Shown in pieces: positions 35,209 through 47,449 of a DNA stretch of 64,000 bases. The position numbers were made by a program, and so were the translations under genes. Source of the DNA: Callorhinus ursinus (taxonomy: Eukaryota > Chordata > Mammalia > Carnivora > Otariidae); contig NW_020312817.1 in assembly GCF_003265705.1 (NCBI RefSeq), positions 54,380,259 through 54,444,258 on the forward strand. The letters are read 5' to 3'. The notes beneath the pieces were generated by a model, which saw nothing but the letters and a program-made list of their open reading frames with translations, did not search any database and was not told the origin of the DNA. How positions within the stretch are numbered: position 1 is the stretch's first letter; every line of letters starts with the position of its first letter.

Positions 35209-36166
35209 CAATCCAGCAATTTCACTACTGGGTATTTACCCCAAAGATACAAACGTAGGGATCCGAAGGGGTACGTGCACCCCGATGTTTATAGCAGCAA
35301 TGTCCACAATAACCAAACTGTGGAAAGAGCCAAGATGTCCATTGACAGATGAATGGATAAAGAAGATGTGGTATAGGGCGCCTGGGTGGCTCAGTTGGTT
35401 AAGCAACTGCCTTCGGCTCAGGTCATGATCCTGGAGTCCCGGGATCGAGTCCCGCATCGGGCTCTCTGCTCAGCAGACCCTCCCCCCTCTCATGCTCTCT
35501 CTCTCTATCTCATTCTCTCTCTCAAATAAATAAATAAAATCTTAAAAAAAAGAAGATGTGGTATATATATACAATGGAATATTAGGCAGCCATCAAAAGG
35601 AATGAAATCTTGCCCTTTGCAATGACGTGGATAGAACTGGAGAGTATTATGCTGAGCGAAATAAGTCAGAGAAATACATGTATCATATGACCTCACTGAT
35701 ATGAGGACTTCTTAATCTCAGGAAACAAACTGAAGGTTGCTGGAGTGGTGGGGGGGGTGATAGACATTGGGGAGGGTATGTGCTATGGTGAGCGCTGTGA
35801 ATTGTGTTAAGACTGTTGAATCACAGACCTGTACCTCTGAAACAAATAATGCAATATATGTTAAAAAAAAAAAAAAGAAGAAGAAGATAGCAGGAGGGGA
35901 AGAATGAAGGGGGAAATCAGAGGGGGAGACGAACCATGAGAGACCATGGACTCTGTAAAGCAAACTGAGGGTTCTAGAAGGGAGGGGGTGGGGGGGATGG
36001 GTTAGCCCGGTGATGGGTATTAAAGAGGGCACGTATTGAATGGAGCACTGGGTGTTATACGCAAACAATGAATCATGGAACACTACATCAAAAACTAATG
36101 ATGTAATGTATGGTGATTAACGTAACATAATAATTAAAAAAAAAGATTTCACCTAAAAAATATATA
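35209..36166 (+). mobile_element. Younger carnivore L1, 5'-truncated, inserted in old L1
   Basis: L1 3' end (catcaaaaactaatgatgta, atgtatggtgattaacgtaa, A-tail) flanked by a perfect 16-bp target-site duplication tattccactgtatgta at 35193-35208 and 36167-36182. It carries only the ORF2 end and 3' UTR. A Can-SINE later inserted at 35376. Confidence 0.95.
35376..35550 (+). mobile_element. Can-SINE nested in the younger L1
   Basis: Perfect 15-bp target-site duplication agaagatgtggtata at 35361-35375 and 35551-35565. The middle of the SINE body lacks the usual cttctccctctga segment (internal deletion near 35474). Confidence 0.97.
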
Positions 36167-37380
36167 TATTCCACTGTATGTATATACCACACTTCGTGTG
36201 TCCATTCACCTGTTGTGGACACTTGGGTTGCTTCCACCTTTGGGCTATTGTGGATATTGCTGCTATGAACCTGACTGGACAATCATTCCTTCAAGACCCT
36301 TCTTTCAGTTCTTTTGGGTATATATCCAGAAGTGGTATTACTGAATCATATGGTAATTCTACTTTTAATTTTTTTGTGGAAACACCATACTGTTTTCCAC
36401 AGCAGCTGCCCATTGTACCTTCCCACAAACAGTGCACAAGAGTTCTCATTTCTCCAATCCTCTTCAACACTTGCTATTTTCTGTTTTTTTGGTTTTGGGG
36501 TTTTTTTTAGTAACAGTCATCCTAAGGAGGTGAGGTGATACAGTATGGTGGTTTTGATGTGCATTTCCCTAATGATTAGTGATGTTCAGCATCTTTTCAT
36601 ATGCTTATTGGCCATTTGCATATCTTCTTTGGAGAAATGTCTATTCAGATTCTTTGCCCGTTTTTTATTTTTATTTTTTTTTCCATTTTTTTATGAAGTT
36701 GCCCATTTTTTAATGAAGTTATCTGGATTTTTTTGTTACTGAGTTGTAGAAGTTCTTTACATATTCTGAATATTAACCCCTTATCAGAAATAAGATTCTC
36801 ATTTTCTCCCTTTTCATAGGTTTCCTTGTCATTCTGTTGCTTGTGTCCTTTCATGCAGAGAAGTTTTTAATTTTGAGGTAGTCCAATTTATCTTTTTTTA
36901 CTTTTATTTTTTTACTTTTATTGCCTATACTTTTGGCATCAAACCGAAAAAATCATTGCCAGAGGCAATGTAATAAAGTTTTTCCCCTATGTTTTCTTCT
37001 AAGAATTTTATAGCTGTAGGTCTTACATTTAGGTCTTTGATCCATTTTCAGTTATTTTTTTTAAATGCTGTAGGTTAAATGTCCAACTTCATTCTTTTCC
37101 ATATGGCTCTCCAGTTTTTCTCAGCATCATTTGTTGAAAACAACTGTCCTTTCCCCTACTGAAGGGTTTTGGCACCCTGTTGAAAATCATTTGACCATAT
37201 ATGCAAGGGTTTATTTCTAGGGTCTCTATTCTATTCCACTGGTTTACATATGTGCCTTTATGCCAACACCAAACTACTTTGATTACTCTAGCTTAATTAT
37301 GCTTATTTTGGAACTATGTAGAATCCTATTTGTACTCTTGAGGATCTTGTTGGTTTTGGGTTTTTTTTTTTTTTGGTTTA
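36167..37380 (-). mobile_element. Old L1 ORF2 end, right piece
   Basis: Continues the antisense L1 after the nested insertion: ggatcatatggtaa-like text, ttaaccccttatcagaaat, aaatcattgccagaggcaat, tttgttgaaaacaactgtcc. No intact ORF. Confidence 0.9.
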
Positions 37381-38202
37381 GCTTTGAGAGATGCATTTCT
37401 GTTATTGCATATAGCTCAGTTTGTTCATTTTCATTGAAGTATGGTATTCTCCTGTCCAAAATTTGTCCATTCTATTGCTGGTGGATATTTAATTCTTTCC
37501 CAAAATCTATGGTATTTTTTGGAAATAGATTGCTGTTACCCAGTCTCATCAGGTTTGAAATTCTTTTTCATAGCTCCCTGAGTATATTTTATACAGACTC
37601 TTTTAACTTAGATCATCTTTGTGATTTCATTTTTTGAGTTTTTGAACATTTCATCCATAGCCATTTTATATTTCCTATCTAATATTCTAATATTTGAAGT
37701 TCTTCATGGTCTAAGTTGGCTGTTTATTGTTTGGAATCTCATTCTTTAATCTATGTGGTTTTGTTGATCTTTGATTGTAAGTTGATATTTGGTTGATATT
37801 CATCTATTGAAATGTGTGGTCTAAGTTGAGCATGCTTCCTCCAGATATGATTTTTATTCACTTCTTCGAGGAGCCAGGGACTGCTACAAATCTACAACTA
37901 CTTTTAACTCATATTTGGAGCGTGAGGAGCCCCAGGCTCATTCCTCCCACCTCCCCACTCCATCTTGCCACAGGCCTAAGAACTTACTTAGTTTCTGGAT
38001 TGCAGGGCTGATAGTGCAATTTCATTTGCTCCTGCTCAACTCTACCTTCTCAGAGGCACTGAGATTCATTGGGTTTTCATTGGTTTTTTTCCCTCGGAAG
38101 ATTTCCTACTTGCTATGATAAAAGCAATGTAATAAAAGTTGTGTTTTATGTGAGTTCTAGTTGCTTTGTAAGAGGAGGACTCTCTCAAAACTATCTGGTC
38201 CA
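37381..38202. other. Intergenic, possibly old repeat
   Basis: T-rich sequence that may extend the L1 or belong to another old repeat. I cannot assign it. No gene recognised. Confidence 0.35.
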
Positions 38203-38398
38203 GGGGTCCTGAGTGGCTCAGTCATTAAGCATCTGCCTTAGGCTCAGGTCATGATCCCAGGGTCCTGGGATCAAGCCCTGCATTGGGCTCCCTGCTCAGC
38301 GGGGAGCCTGCTTCTCCCTCTCCTGCTCCCCCTGCTGTGTTCCCTCTCTCGCTGTGTCTCTCTCTGTCAAATAAATAAATAAAATATTTTTTAAAAAA
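38203..38398 (+). mobile_element. Can-SINE with long A-rich tail
   Basis: Head ggggtcctgagtggctcagt. The tail runs into A/AAAT low complexity to about 38438, hiding any target-site duplication. Confidence 0.93.
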
Positions 38399-38439
38399 TA
38401 AATAAAAATTAAAAATAATTAAAAAATTAAAAAAGAATA

Positions 38440-39229
38440 ATGTGATTTGAATCTACTTTCGATGAGGTAATGAAATTCTAAATTGGACTCTGCGGTGAGA
38501 GTGAGAGCTAGGGTCTATTACTTATATCAAGTAGTATCTGGACAACTAAACTTACCTTGATCTTATTATTTTGGCCTGTTGCAGAAATGTCTTTACCATG
38601 TTAAGATATGATGTTAGCCTCTTAGTTTCTAGAGCATAGTAATATAAAAAAATGTACTCAAAGAACATTCTGTCTTTAGCAAAACCACATTTCAAGATAT
38701 CTATTAAATTACTCAGTGTACCTTAAACAAGAAACTACACACTTAAAAAATTTCTCCTTATATTCAATGCCAGGAAAAACCTTCTCTCTTTAGGAAAATA
38801 TGTTTGCTTCTTTTTATCAGACTAAATAACCCATATGTGTCCTGTCTCAACTTTTTTCCTTAACTTCCAGAAAAATCAGATCTACACCAAGGGCTCAGCT
38901 GTGGTAACCAGTACATCCCAGGCCGGTCCCATTTCTGTCTCTGATCCTGTTTGCAAAAATAACGTGATTACCCTTTCACTTCTGTCATAAAAGTAGTACA
39001 TATTCATTATTCATTGTAGGAAATACAGGCAAGAAAAATAAAAAAATAAATATAAATAAAATATTAAAAAACCTATTACTAGTAAAACCTTAGTGTACAT
39101 CCTGTCACTATACTGTCCCCACTACCACCCCAACTCTATTGTTATTTCCTTGCCAGATAGGAAAACTGACTCTGACTTGTGTGGGGGAGGAAATTTTTCT
39201 TTTTCTTCCACCCATCCTATGTTCACTGG
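38440..39229. other. Intergenic, no recognised feature
   Basis: AT-rich with an AAATAAATA patch at 39035-39070. No gene recognised. Confidence 0.4.
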
Positions 39230-39660
39230 CTGGGGTCCTGCAAAATAGACTACAAAAAACACAGTAACAAGAGAAAAACAGAGATTTATTAACATGTACA
39301 TCACACTTAACCCATGGAACACCCAGTGGTGAGTAATTCAAAGATGTGGTTAGATCTTGCCTTCATTATAGTACCTTAGAAAAGAAGAACAATTTTCAGT
39401 GAGGTTTGCTGTGTAGATTTTTCGGTTGCCAACTCTTGGTTGATAAGTTTCTAGAGTAGTCTCAGTAATTAACTCCTGACCTACCTGGTAGAGAGAGGAG
39501 GGGGTTACATCTTTCCAAACGTATGTCCTGCTTTTTTAGGCAAATGGCGAGAGGGCAGAGAGCTTTCCTTGTATCCACTCTTCTCAGTTGCCTTCGGCTC
39601 AAATTAATCATTATGCCAAAATATTGTGGCATATTTTGGGGTGGCAAATTCCACTGCCAT
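39230..39660. mobile_element. Possible LTR remnant, class uncertain
   Basis: Style and some phrases (gagatttattaacatgtac, gtggcatattttggggtggc) resemble an endogenous-retrovirus LTR, but the family and ends are not established. Confidence 0.3.
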
Positions 39661-40597
39661 TCGCTTACTTAAAACAGTAAGAAGTATTTGTTGGAAGGAT
39701 ACTGGACAGCCCCTATAATTCAAGTAAAACACCCAGGCCTCAGAATGACAGTAACCTTGGTGGCTCTCAGCCCCCAGCAATAGAAATCACAGACAGTCTC
39801 TCCAGGACTTGGCCATTGGCTGACTCATCTCCAAACTACTTTTTTTCCTGGGTGTTGGCCAGCATGAAGCACGGCATTCAGCGATCCCACTAAGATTGCA
39901 TGGACTGGGACAGAGCCAGATAACCAGTACAAATGAGTACAGTGTGGTTCTGTTAACATAAAATCAAGGTGAATAGAAGGAAGTATTTCAAACCACCGCA
40001 CCACCTGTTTTTCTTCCCCCCTCTCTCCTGTGTAGTCACAGCCAAGTATTAATGAATTTATGTTGCCCCACACGTAATGCCACTGCTGTGAGAAAGAAAC
40101 CATGGCCTGATTCTCATTTTCCTAGTGGATTTCCTGAGCAGGCATCAGCTGCTAGGGAATGTGGCTGTCTGCTGCCTCCATGCTCTTCCTGCCCCTTGCC
40201 CCACCAAAGATGGCTGGGCCAACTGGAGGAGAGAGAAGAGGGAGTCCACACTCAGCAGGAGGCCATAATCTCCCTAAGAACATTACACAAAATTAGAGCA
40301 AAACAAAGGTTGATTCTGCTTATTTTAAAACTTAATGATAGATGGTGTGACTCTATTCTATACCCTCAACACATGAGACCTAAGAGGCATTATCCTCAGA
40401 TGTGTATCTAATGCAGTATTTCTCAATACTTGTGGGAAAACCCACTTATGGAACACTAGTATACTTCGTGATATTAAACATTAGTTTTGAGGAAAGGGTT
40501 GTGGCAGCCAAAATACATTTGGAAAACACTGCCTACTATATTTTTGGATAGGCAAAATGCACTATATCAAACTAACTTCTAGGAAGTTGCCTCCCCC

Positions 40598-40638
<41 letters not shown>

Positions 40639-40985
40639 ATTCCAATAGAGCTGTGTTCCAAGACAACTTTATTTATGGACACTGAAATTTGAATCATGAA
40701 TTTTCACATCATTAAATACAACTATTATTTTTCTTTTTTTCCCAACCACTTAAAAATGTAAAGCTATTCTTAGTTCACAGGTTATACAAAAATAGGCAGA
40801 GTCAAATTTGGCCCAAGGACTATTGTTTGCTGATCCATGTTTTAAATAGTTGTGGCACAGTGACCACCCTCCAAAAAATGCTATTTGTTCAAAAAAAAAC
40901 ATGTATATATGCTTTTGGACTTCCTTATTAGGAAGATTTCAGATTCAACCTGACATTTCCTAGGGAAAACAGTCTTAATAAATGC
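39661..40985. other. Intergenic, mostly unassigned
   Basis: Includes a (CA)n at 40601-40636 and, near 40640-40860, a degenerate stretch (aatttggcccaaggactatt, gtttgctgatccatgtttt) of DNA-transposon type. Confidence 0.4.
40601..40636. repeat. (AC)18 microsatellite
   Basis: Uninterrupted AC dinucleotides. Likely length-polymorphic. Confidence 0.98.
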
Positions 40986-40989
40986 TTTT

Positions 40990-41475
40990 GTATCTGTGGG
41001 ACCTAGCTCCAAGTTGGCCCCCAGTGATAGTCACCTCCTGGTAGTCACCCTCCTGTTTCCCGCTCCCATGGGACAATAGCATACAGTATAAGTGACGGTA
41101 TGTCATGTCCAAAATGAAGTTATAAAGACTGTGATTTCTGTCCTGGATGCTTTCTCTCTCACTCTCACTCTCTCGCTCTCAGAATCTGCCATGTTGTGTG
41201 GTGAGGCCCACAGAGCAAGAAACTGAAGCCTCCAGCCAACAGTCAGAGAGGAACTGAGGCCTCCTGATCACACCCACGGGAGTGAATTTAGAAGCATACC
41301 CTGCAACCTTGGCTAATGGCTTGAACGGAACCTCATGAGAGACTCTGCACCAAAATCACCCAGTGAAACCCTCCTGACCTCCTGACCCCCCAGAAACTGT
41401 AAGATAATAAATGTGCATTGTTTTCAGCTGCTGGGTTTGGGGTCATTTTTTATGCATCCATAGATAAGTAAAGCA
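40990..41475 (+). mobile_element. MaLR-type LTR remnant
   Basis: ggcccccagtgatagtcacc, atctgccatgttgtgtggtg, ccccagaaactgtaagataa and taaatgtgcattgttttcag have MLT1-type order. Contains a CTCTCA-rich patch at 41150-41180. Confidence 0.6.
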
Positions 41476-43003
41476 GTGTCTACATATGACCAAGATCTGA
41501 TCTGTTGGGTTCCTGACACGAACCCCTCCCATCATGCTCCTCTCAAGCCCCCTCTGCTCTGATTCAAAACCCAACCCCTTGTCTGGGTGCCCAGTCCATG
41601 AACCCTGCTGCACTCAGACACTCCCTGAAATTGAGACTTAACTCTAGCCTTTGGAATGTCTGCGTGTCGTATATGGAACTAGCAAAAGGGGAGAGGAACA
41701 GTTCCCTGTGCATTCTTTTCCATAAAACACTGGTTGGATTTTCTGAATCCAGTAGTTTAAGAGCACTTTTCTCCCTCAAGAAAAAAAATTACTTTGCTGC
41801 TTCCTAACCTACTTATGTGACTCCTCATCTCTCCTTCTCACACATTCCAGTTTCTTTTCAGACAGTATATTGCACTTAAAGTGACAGTTCTGTCTTTGAG
41901 AATTGTGCTGTTTTTCGGTCTCCTGATTTTCCGTATAATGCACAGTCCATTCCACTCTCACTCCTCGGTATTAAAGGTCCCGTGATTATTCAAGATGACA
42001 TTTTGTAAAACATAAGACAGGAAAAGCAAAAAATAATAATATAATAATAATGCTCCCTGTGCCAAGCCAATCACATGATCCTCACAGAAACTTGGAGCCA
42101 GGCCAGTCATCATTAGCAAGAAATCATCTCATTGTATTTTGTGATTTCAGTGCGTGGGACTTTCTTAATGTCCACAAACCCCTTCTCTACCTTCTGTTTT
42201 GGGTGTGAGGGGGTTTCGGACACCTGAGCACATGGGCATGTGAGCGCATAAGGGGAAGAGAGGTGGGGTTCAGGAAGTGCGAAATACCCAGTTGTTCTAA
42301 CTTCCCTTATTCAAGTTGTTTCTTAATTAATCAGAGAACTCTAAATGTAGAATAAACTTCAAGAAACCATTAAAAATCCCCATCTGGTCTTTGAACTCCA
42401 TAGCTATGACTTCTACAAAATTAGACAGGGTCTAGGGACAAGGGTTGAGGAGGGTTACCAGTGGCGAAGGGCTTGCCAGGCACTATCCTCAGAATTCAGG
42501 CACCAGACTTGGACCATCTCAGCTCGAATTCCTCCTCTCTCATTTGTTTTTGTTTTTATTTTTTCTTTTGCCTGACCAGGACCTTCACTGGCCCTTTTTT
42601 AGGAAACAGCACCCCTTCTCTTGGATAATGATTCTCTCTCTCTCCAACCATTTGGTTCTAAATGTTCTATTTCTAGTTATTCCTGAGGTCCAGCTGATAC
42701 TTTCCCTCATGTATGTGCTGCTCCATAGACTCTTCCTTTTGTTTCATAAAATACCCAGTTGGTCTTTACCTAAGCTGGTTAGAATTGAGTTCCTTTTCTT
42801 GTGATACTTGCAAATTAATCCTGACTAATTAAACTGTGCTACGTGTCATGGTAAAAATAAAAGAATAGGAAATTATGGTCTGACTGAAACACAAGACATG
42901 TAAAAAAAAAATTAGAGAATTATGTAAGAGAGTACATGAATATAATTATTATAGTAATTAGCTATTGGTGGTGTATTAAGCGGACTTCAGCAAAAGAGCA
43001 TTT
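41476..43003. other. Intergenic, no recognised feature
   Basis: No repeat or gene recognised over most of this stretch. ATA/ATT-rich patches lie at 42030-42050 and 42900-42960. Confidence 0.4.
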
Positions 43004-43020
43004 AAAAAGCAGTATTCTGG

Positions 43021-43225
43021 GACGCCTAGGTGGTTCAGTCAGTTAAGCATCTGCCTTCTGCTCAGGTCATGATCCCAGGGTCCTGCGATCGAGCCCCGCA
43101 TCGGGCTCCCTGCTCAGCGGGGAGTCTGCTTCTCCCTCTCCCTCTGCACCTGCCCCCTGTTCGTGCACAGGCTCTCTCTCTCTCTCACTGTCTCTCTCTC
43201 AAATAAATGAATAAAATCTTTAAAT
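43021..43225 (+). mobile_element. Can-SINE, first of a three-SINE cluster
   Basis: Head gggacgcctaggtggttcag, tail aaataaatgaataaaatcttt. The target motif aaaagcagtattct precedes it (43005-43018) and recurs at 43353 and 43529. Confidence 0.93.
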
Positions 43226-43227
43226 TT

Positions 43228-43337
43228 TTTTTGTTTTTTTAAAGATTTTTTAAAAATTTTTTAAATTTATTTGAGAGGGAACACAAGCAAGCAGAGCAGT
43301 AGCAGACGCTTAACTGACTGAGCCACCCAGGCGCCCC
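43228..43337 (-). mobile_element. Truncated Can-SINE, inverted, abutting the first
   Basis: Reverse element with only the A-tail, a short body and the head (gccacccaggcgcccc). The central 80-90 bp is missing. It forms an inverted pair with the preceding SINE. Confidence 0.88.
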
Positions 43338-43366
43338 TAAAACATTTTTAAAAAAAGCAATATTCC

Positions 43367-43528
43367 AGGGCACCTGAGTGGCTAAATCTGTTAAGTGTCC
43401 GACTCTCGATCTCTGTTCAGGTCTTGACCTCAATGGTTGTGTGTTTAAGCCCCACATACAGTTCCACACTGGGCATGAGGCCTACTTAAAAAAATAAAAA
43501 AATAAAAAATGAATTAAAAAATAAAATA
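43367..43528 (+). mobile_element. Older-type Can-SINE, third of the cluster
   Basis: Head agggcacctgagtggctaaa. It has the shorter body ending ggcatgaggcctacttaaaa and an A-rich tail. Target-site duplication aaaagcaatattcc at 43353-43366 and 43529-43542. Confidence 0.9.
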
Positions 43529-43542
43529 AAAAGCAATATTCC

Positions 43543-44230
43543 TTTTGTGAAAAAAATTATTAGAATTACCAGAACACTTGCATGTTAAAAGATATATATT
43601 AGTTATTATCATATGCTAAGCATTAAACCCCTCTCCAATCAGATATAATCCATAATATTGTGCCATAGCCAGACATTCTGCCATTGTTCTATGAAAATCT
43701 GAGCTATACTCTCTTGCTGAACATCTAAAAGTTTAAGTAGTACTCAGATAACCTCAGTAATCAAAATGTCAGCATCCTAACATTGAAGAAAATTTCAAAA
43801 TATCTGAACAAATGGAAAAATGGGAAGAGGGGAAAAGATTAAGCAATCTCCATCCTTGTCACTTGCGTTAAACAGAGTGAAAAAAAGGGAGGGGATATTT
43901 TTTAAAAGTGCTCCTGTTGGAAGGGAATCTATGGTGATAGTTTGAGCCCATCACAGGAGACTCAGTAAATGCCCTGCTCTGGTTTGTTCTGCATTGAACT
44001 AAAAACTTTTGCAGTCTAAGAACAAAAGATGGCTTCACTGCCTTTTTGTTGGGTAACCATATTGATACAATGCCATGAGCTTTTCAGAGAACATAATGAA
44101 GAAGATGGAAATGAACAATGGCTTGAATATAGTACATGGAAACCTCGTTTGTGAACACAAAAATGACAGCTATGTGAGGTTGTTCAGTGTGAGGATGGAG
44201 AATGGTGGAGGAGGGAAGCAGAGACCAAAA
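43543..44230. other. Intergenic, no recognised feature
   Basis: Nothing recognised. Confidence 0.4.
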
Positions 44231-44241
44231 ATAAAATTGTG

Positions 44242-44449
44242 GGGGTACCTGGGTATCTCAGTCATTAAGCATCTGCCTTCGACTCGGGTCATGATCCCAG
44301 GGTCATGGGATCGAGTCCTGCATTGGACTCCCTACTTGGCGGGAAGCCTGCTTCTCCCTCTCCCACTCTCCCTGCTTGGGTTCCCTCTCTCGCTGTGTCT
44401 CTGTCAAATAAATAAATAAAATCTTTAAAAATAATAATAATAAGATAAT
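44242..44449 (+). mobile_element. Can-SINE
   Basis: 11-bp target-site duplication ataaaattgtg at 44231-44241 and 44450-44460. Confidence 0.95.
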
Positions 44450-44689
44450 ATAAAATTGTGACCATGGGTAGAAAGTGTAGATCTCTAGAAAGATAGTTTG
44501 CTCAATGATAGACTCATATTTCATGGGCTTCGTTGTATTATTTGAAAACAAAAAAGAATGCTGGGCCATTTCCCGGTCAAACAATGTATATAACATTCTA
44601 TGACCCTAAAAGTAGTTGTATAACCTTCACCTTTTGGAATGAATCTCTAAAAAGCAAACAATATTGCTCTAAAATATTAGATGTACTCT

Positions 44690-44829
44690 TGGGGTACCTG
44701 GGTGGCATGGTCAGTTAAGCGTCCAACTCTTGATCCTCAGTCAGATCTTGATCTCAGGGTCGTGAGTTCAAGACCTGTATTGGGCTCCATGCTGAACATG
44801 GATCCTACTTAAAAAATAAGTAAATAAAT
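44690..44829 (+). mobile_element. Older-type short Can-SINE
   Basis: Body cttgatctcagggtcgtgag and ggatcctacttaaaaaataa. 19-bp target-site duplication with one mismatch at 44671-44689 and 44830-44848 (aaaatattRaatgtactct pattern, R/A). Confidence 0.93.
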
Positions 44830-44873
44830 AAAATATTAAATGTACTCTAAATATCATATTCATTTTGTATTAG

Positions 44874-45095
44874 TTTTTTTTTTAAAGACAATTGTTTTTT
44901 TTTTAAAGATTTATTTATTTATTTGACAGAGAGAATGAGATAGAGAGAGAGAGCATGAGAGGGGGGAGGGTCAGAGGGAGAAGCAGACTCCCCGCTGAGC
45001 AGGAAGCCCGATGATGCGGGACTCGATCCCGGGACTCCAGGATCATGACCTGAGCCGAAGGCAGTCGCTTAACCAACTGAGCCACCCAGGCGCCC
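44874..45095 (-). mobile_element. Can-SINE, CCTC/CTCATG type
   Basis: 9-bp target-site duplication ttgtattag at 44865-44873 and 45096-45104. Double A-tail (two T-runs, 44874-44881 and 44893-44905). Confidence 0.95.
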
Positions 45096-45344
45096 TTGTA
45101 TTAGATTTTGACTAATTCTATTTTCATTACAAATTAGGGTTATACTTGTCCATCTTCTCCTCCTGCAGTCTGCCATTGCCCCCAACTTTCCAATTAGTTG
45201 TCAGTTGACTATATTGTGATTGCTCTAAGACTTCAAAGGAAGTGAGTATTGGTGAGGGGTGGGCTAGTCAGTAACAGCTTTAAGGAGAAGGCAAGACTTG
45301 ACTTGGGCCTTGCTGGATGGGTTCATTACTAATAATTCTGAAAA

Positions 45345-45690
45345 ATTAATTCATTCACTGATTCATTCAACAAATATTAAGCACCTATTATTTGCTGGTC
45401 TCAGTTCTAGGTACTGGGAAGAAGGTTGTAAATAGGATAGAATCCCTCCCCTAAAGGTATTTATATGCTGGTGGAGGAAACAATGTACAAGTAGACAAGT
45501 AAATGTATATTTTATAACTCCAGATGCTGACAAATGTTCTGAAAAAAAAACAATAAAGTAGGTGGAATGCATGGGGGCTAAATTTAGGCCTCTCTAATGA
45601 GCCAACATTTGATGAGGGGCCTGAATGGAGAGAAAGAGCAAGGAATACAGAGATGCCAAGGAATAACATTCCAGGGACTTGGGAGGAGGG
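45345..45690 (-). mobile_element. L2 LINE 3' part
   Basis: Reverse L2 end: attcattcaacaaatattaa, gcacctattatttgctggt, then gaggggcctgaatggag and aataacattccagggac. Confidence 0.8.
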
Positions 45691-45754
45691 GAGAATAAGA
45701 ACTTAGTGTTTCAAAAAACAAAAAATTAAAAAAAAAAGAACTTAGTGTTTCACC

Positions 45755-45925
45755 AGCGCAGAGTTTGAATTGGGGAAGATAAAAACATTCTGGAGATGGA
45801 TGTTGGCAGTGGTTGAACAATGATGAACGTACTTAATGCCACAGAACTACACACTTTTCAAACTGGTTAAAACGGTCAATTTTATATTATGCATATTGCA
45901 ACCACAATTGTTTTTAAAAAGTCTG
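45755..45925 (+). mobile_element. L1M 3' UTR end
   Basis: attctggagatggatgttgg, acttaatgccacagaactac, aaaacggtcaattttatatt, then an A-rich tail. Confidence 0.8.
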
Positions 45926-46077
45926 TACAGAAAAAAGTAGAAAGCCATCTCTATGAAATCTAGCTTTAATTGAATATTTATTTACATTTGCGAAGAAAAA
46001 GTGAGTACCATTATCCTGGTTGTTCACAGATAACATTCATAGCAGGAATCAACAAAAGTTTTATTTGGATGTAAATT

Positions 46078-46268
46078 TTTTTTAAAGATTTTATTTATTT
46101 GACAGAGAGAGAGATAGTGAAAGCAGGAACACAAGCAGGGGGAGTGGGAGAGGGAGAAGCAGGCTTCCCGCGGAGCAGGGAGCCCGATGCGGGGCTTGAT
46201 CCAAGGACCGTGGGATCATGACCTGAGCCGAAGGCAGATGCTTAACGACTGAGCCACCCAGGCGCCCC
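46078..46268 (-). mobile_element. Can-SINE
   Basis: Perfect 13-bp target-site duplication ttggatgtaaatt at 46065-46077 and 46269-46281. Confidence 0.97.
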
Positions 46269-46558
46269 TTGGATGTAAATTCTTATGCTAAATTGGTCCA
46301 GAACAAATGCAAGCAAGAACTGAGGTGAGGATCACCATCACTCAGCCAGAGTCTGCACAATAACTGTGTAAGAAGGTAAACAGATTCCCCCAAGGGTCTA
46401 ACAGATAAAGAGTAGGCCATGGCTCATCACCATGGCCACAAAATCCTTTGGGCCTAAGGTAGGACCTGGATTCTCCAGAATTGGTCCAGGAGAGTGGCTT
46501 TGCCTTCAAGTCTAGCAAATGAAACTAGGAAGGGAAATCCTAATAAAATGGACAGTAG

Positions 46559-46724
46559 GTGGGGGGATGGATTAGCCTGGTGATGGGTATTAAAGAGAGC
46601 ACGTTCTGCGGGGAGCACTGGGTGTTATGCACAAAGAAGGAATCATGGAACGCTACATCAAAAACTAATGATGTAATGTATGGTGATTAACATAACAATA
46701 AAAAATTTTTAAAAAAGGACAGTA
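46559..46724 (+). mobile_element. Very short 5'-truncated carnivore L1
   Basis: Only the last 165 bp of the L1 3' UTR (gatgggtattaaagagagca, ctacatcaaaaactaatgat, A-tail). Flanked by ggacagta at about 46551-46558 and 46727-46734. Confidence 0.92.
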
Positions 46725-46927
46725 AACTAGTTGAGATTTCTGATGGGAAGTCAATCTGAGGCAGGAGAAGAGGAGTCTGGTACATCGTTAATTACTGACA
46801 CTGATTTTTAAAAAAAAGAAAGAAAGAAAGAGCTCCTGCAGATGTTAAACTGTACCTGAATATAGATTAAATGAAAAAAAAAGTAGCTAAGAGTACTGGG
46901 ATTGGGTTTTATATGTACGTCCATGTT

Positions 46928-46930
<3 letters not shown>

Positions 46931-46960
<30 letters not shown>
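46931..46960. repeat. (AC)n microsatellite
   Basis: About 14 uninterrupted AC units. Confidence 0.97.
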
Positions 46961-46963
<3 letters not shown>

Positions 46964-47202
46964 GCTATATCTTGTGTAATAATGCCGATTGCTTTTTGAA
47001 GTCTGTAATATGAATTCAGCACAGAGAATGAACAGTGAACATGGAAAGTTGTTGACTTGATTCCTCTACTATGCGCACCATTCACTTGGGCTAAATTTAC
47101 CAATTTCCAAAAGAATACTAATAACAGTTGCCTGTTGATAGACAATGTTTTAGGACATCAATTTGAGGTAATAACATTAGAGATCTTAAAAATATAGTAA
47201 TA

Positions 47203-47359
47203 GGGATGCCCGGGTGGCTCAGTTGGTTAAGCGTGTGCCTTCGGCTCGGGGTCCTGGGATCAAGTCCAGCATCCCTGCTTCTCCCTCTGCCTGCCACTCC
47301 CCCTGCTTGTACTCTCTTTCTCTTGCTGGCAAATGAATAAATAAAATCTTTAAATATAT
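47203..47359 (+). mobile_element. Can-SINE with internal deletion
   Basis: Target-site duplication atatagtaata at 47192-47202 and 47360-47370. The body lacks catgatccc and part of the ctgctcagcgggg segment. Confidence 0.93.
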
Positions 47360-47449
47360 ATATAGTAATATATTTTCAAATAAACAAAAATATCTATAAT
47401 TTATTAAGTATCTATATGTGACTGATACTCCTGCGTGTTTTATATAATC

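Noticed and set aside
36945..36975. Small hairpin cattgcc-aga-ggcaatg
   Set aside because: Only 7-bp arms, in an L1 segment whose usual text is already close to this. Likely chance.
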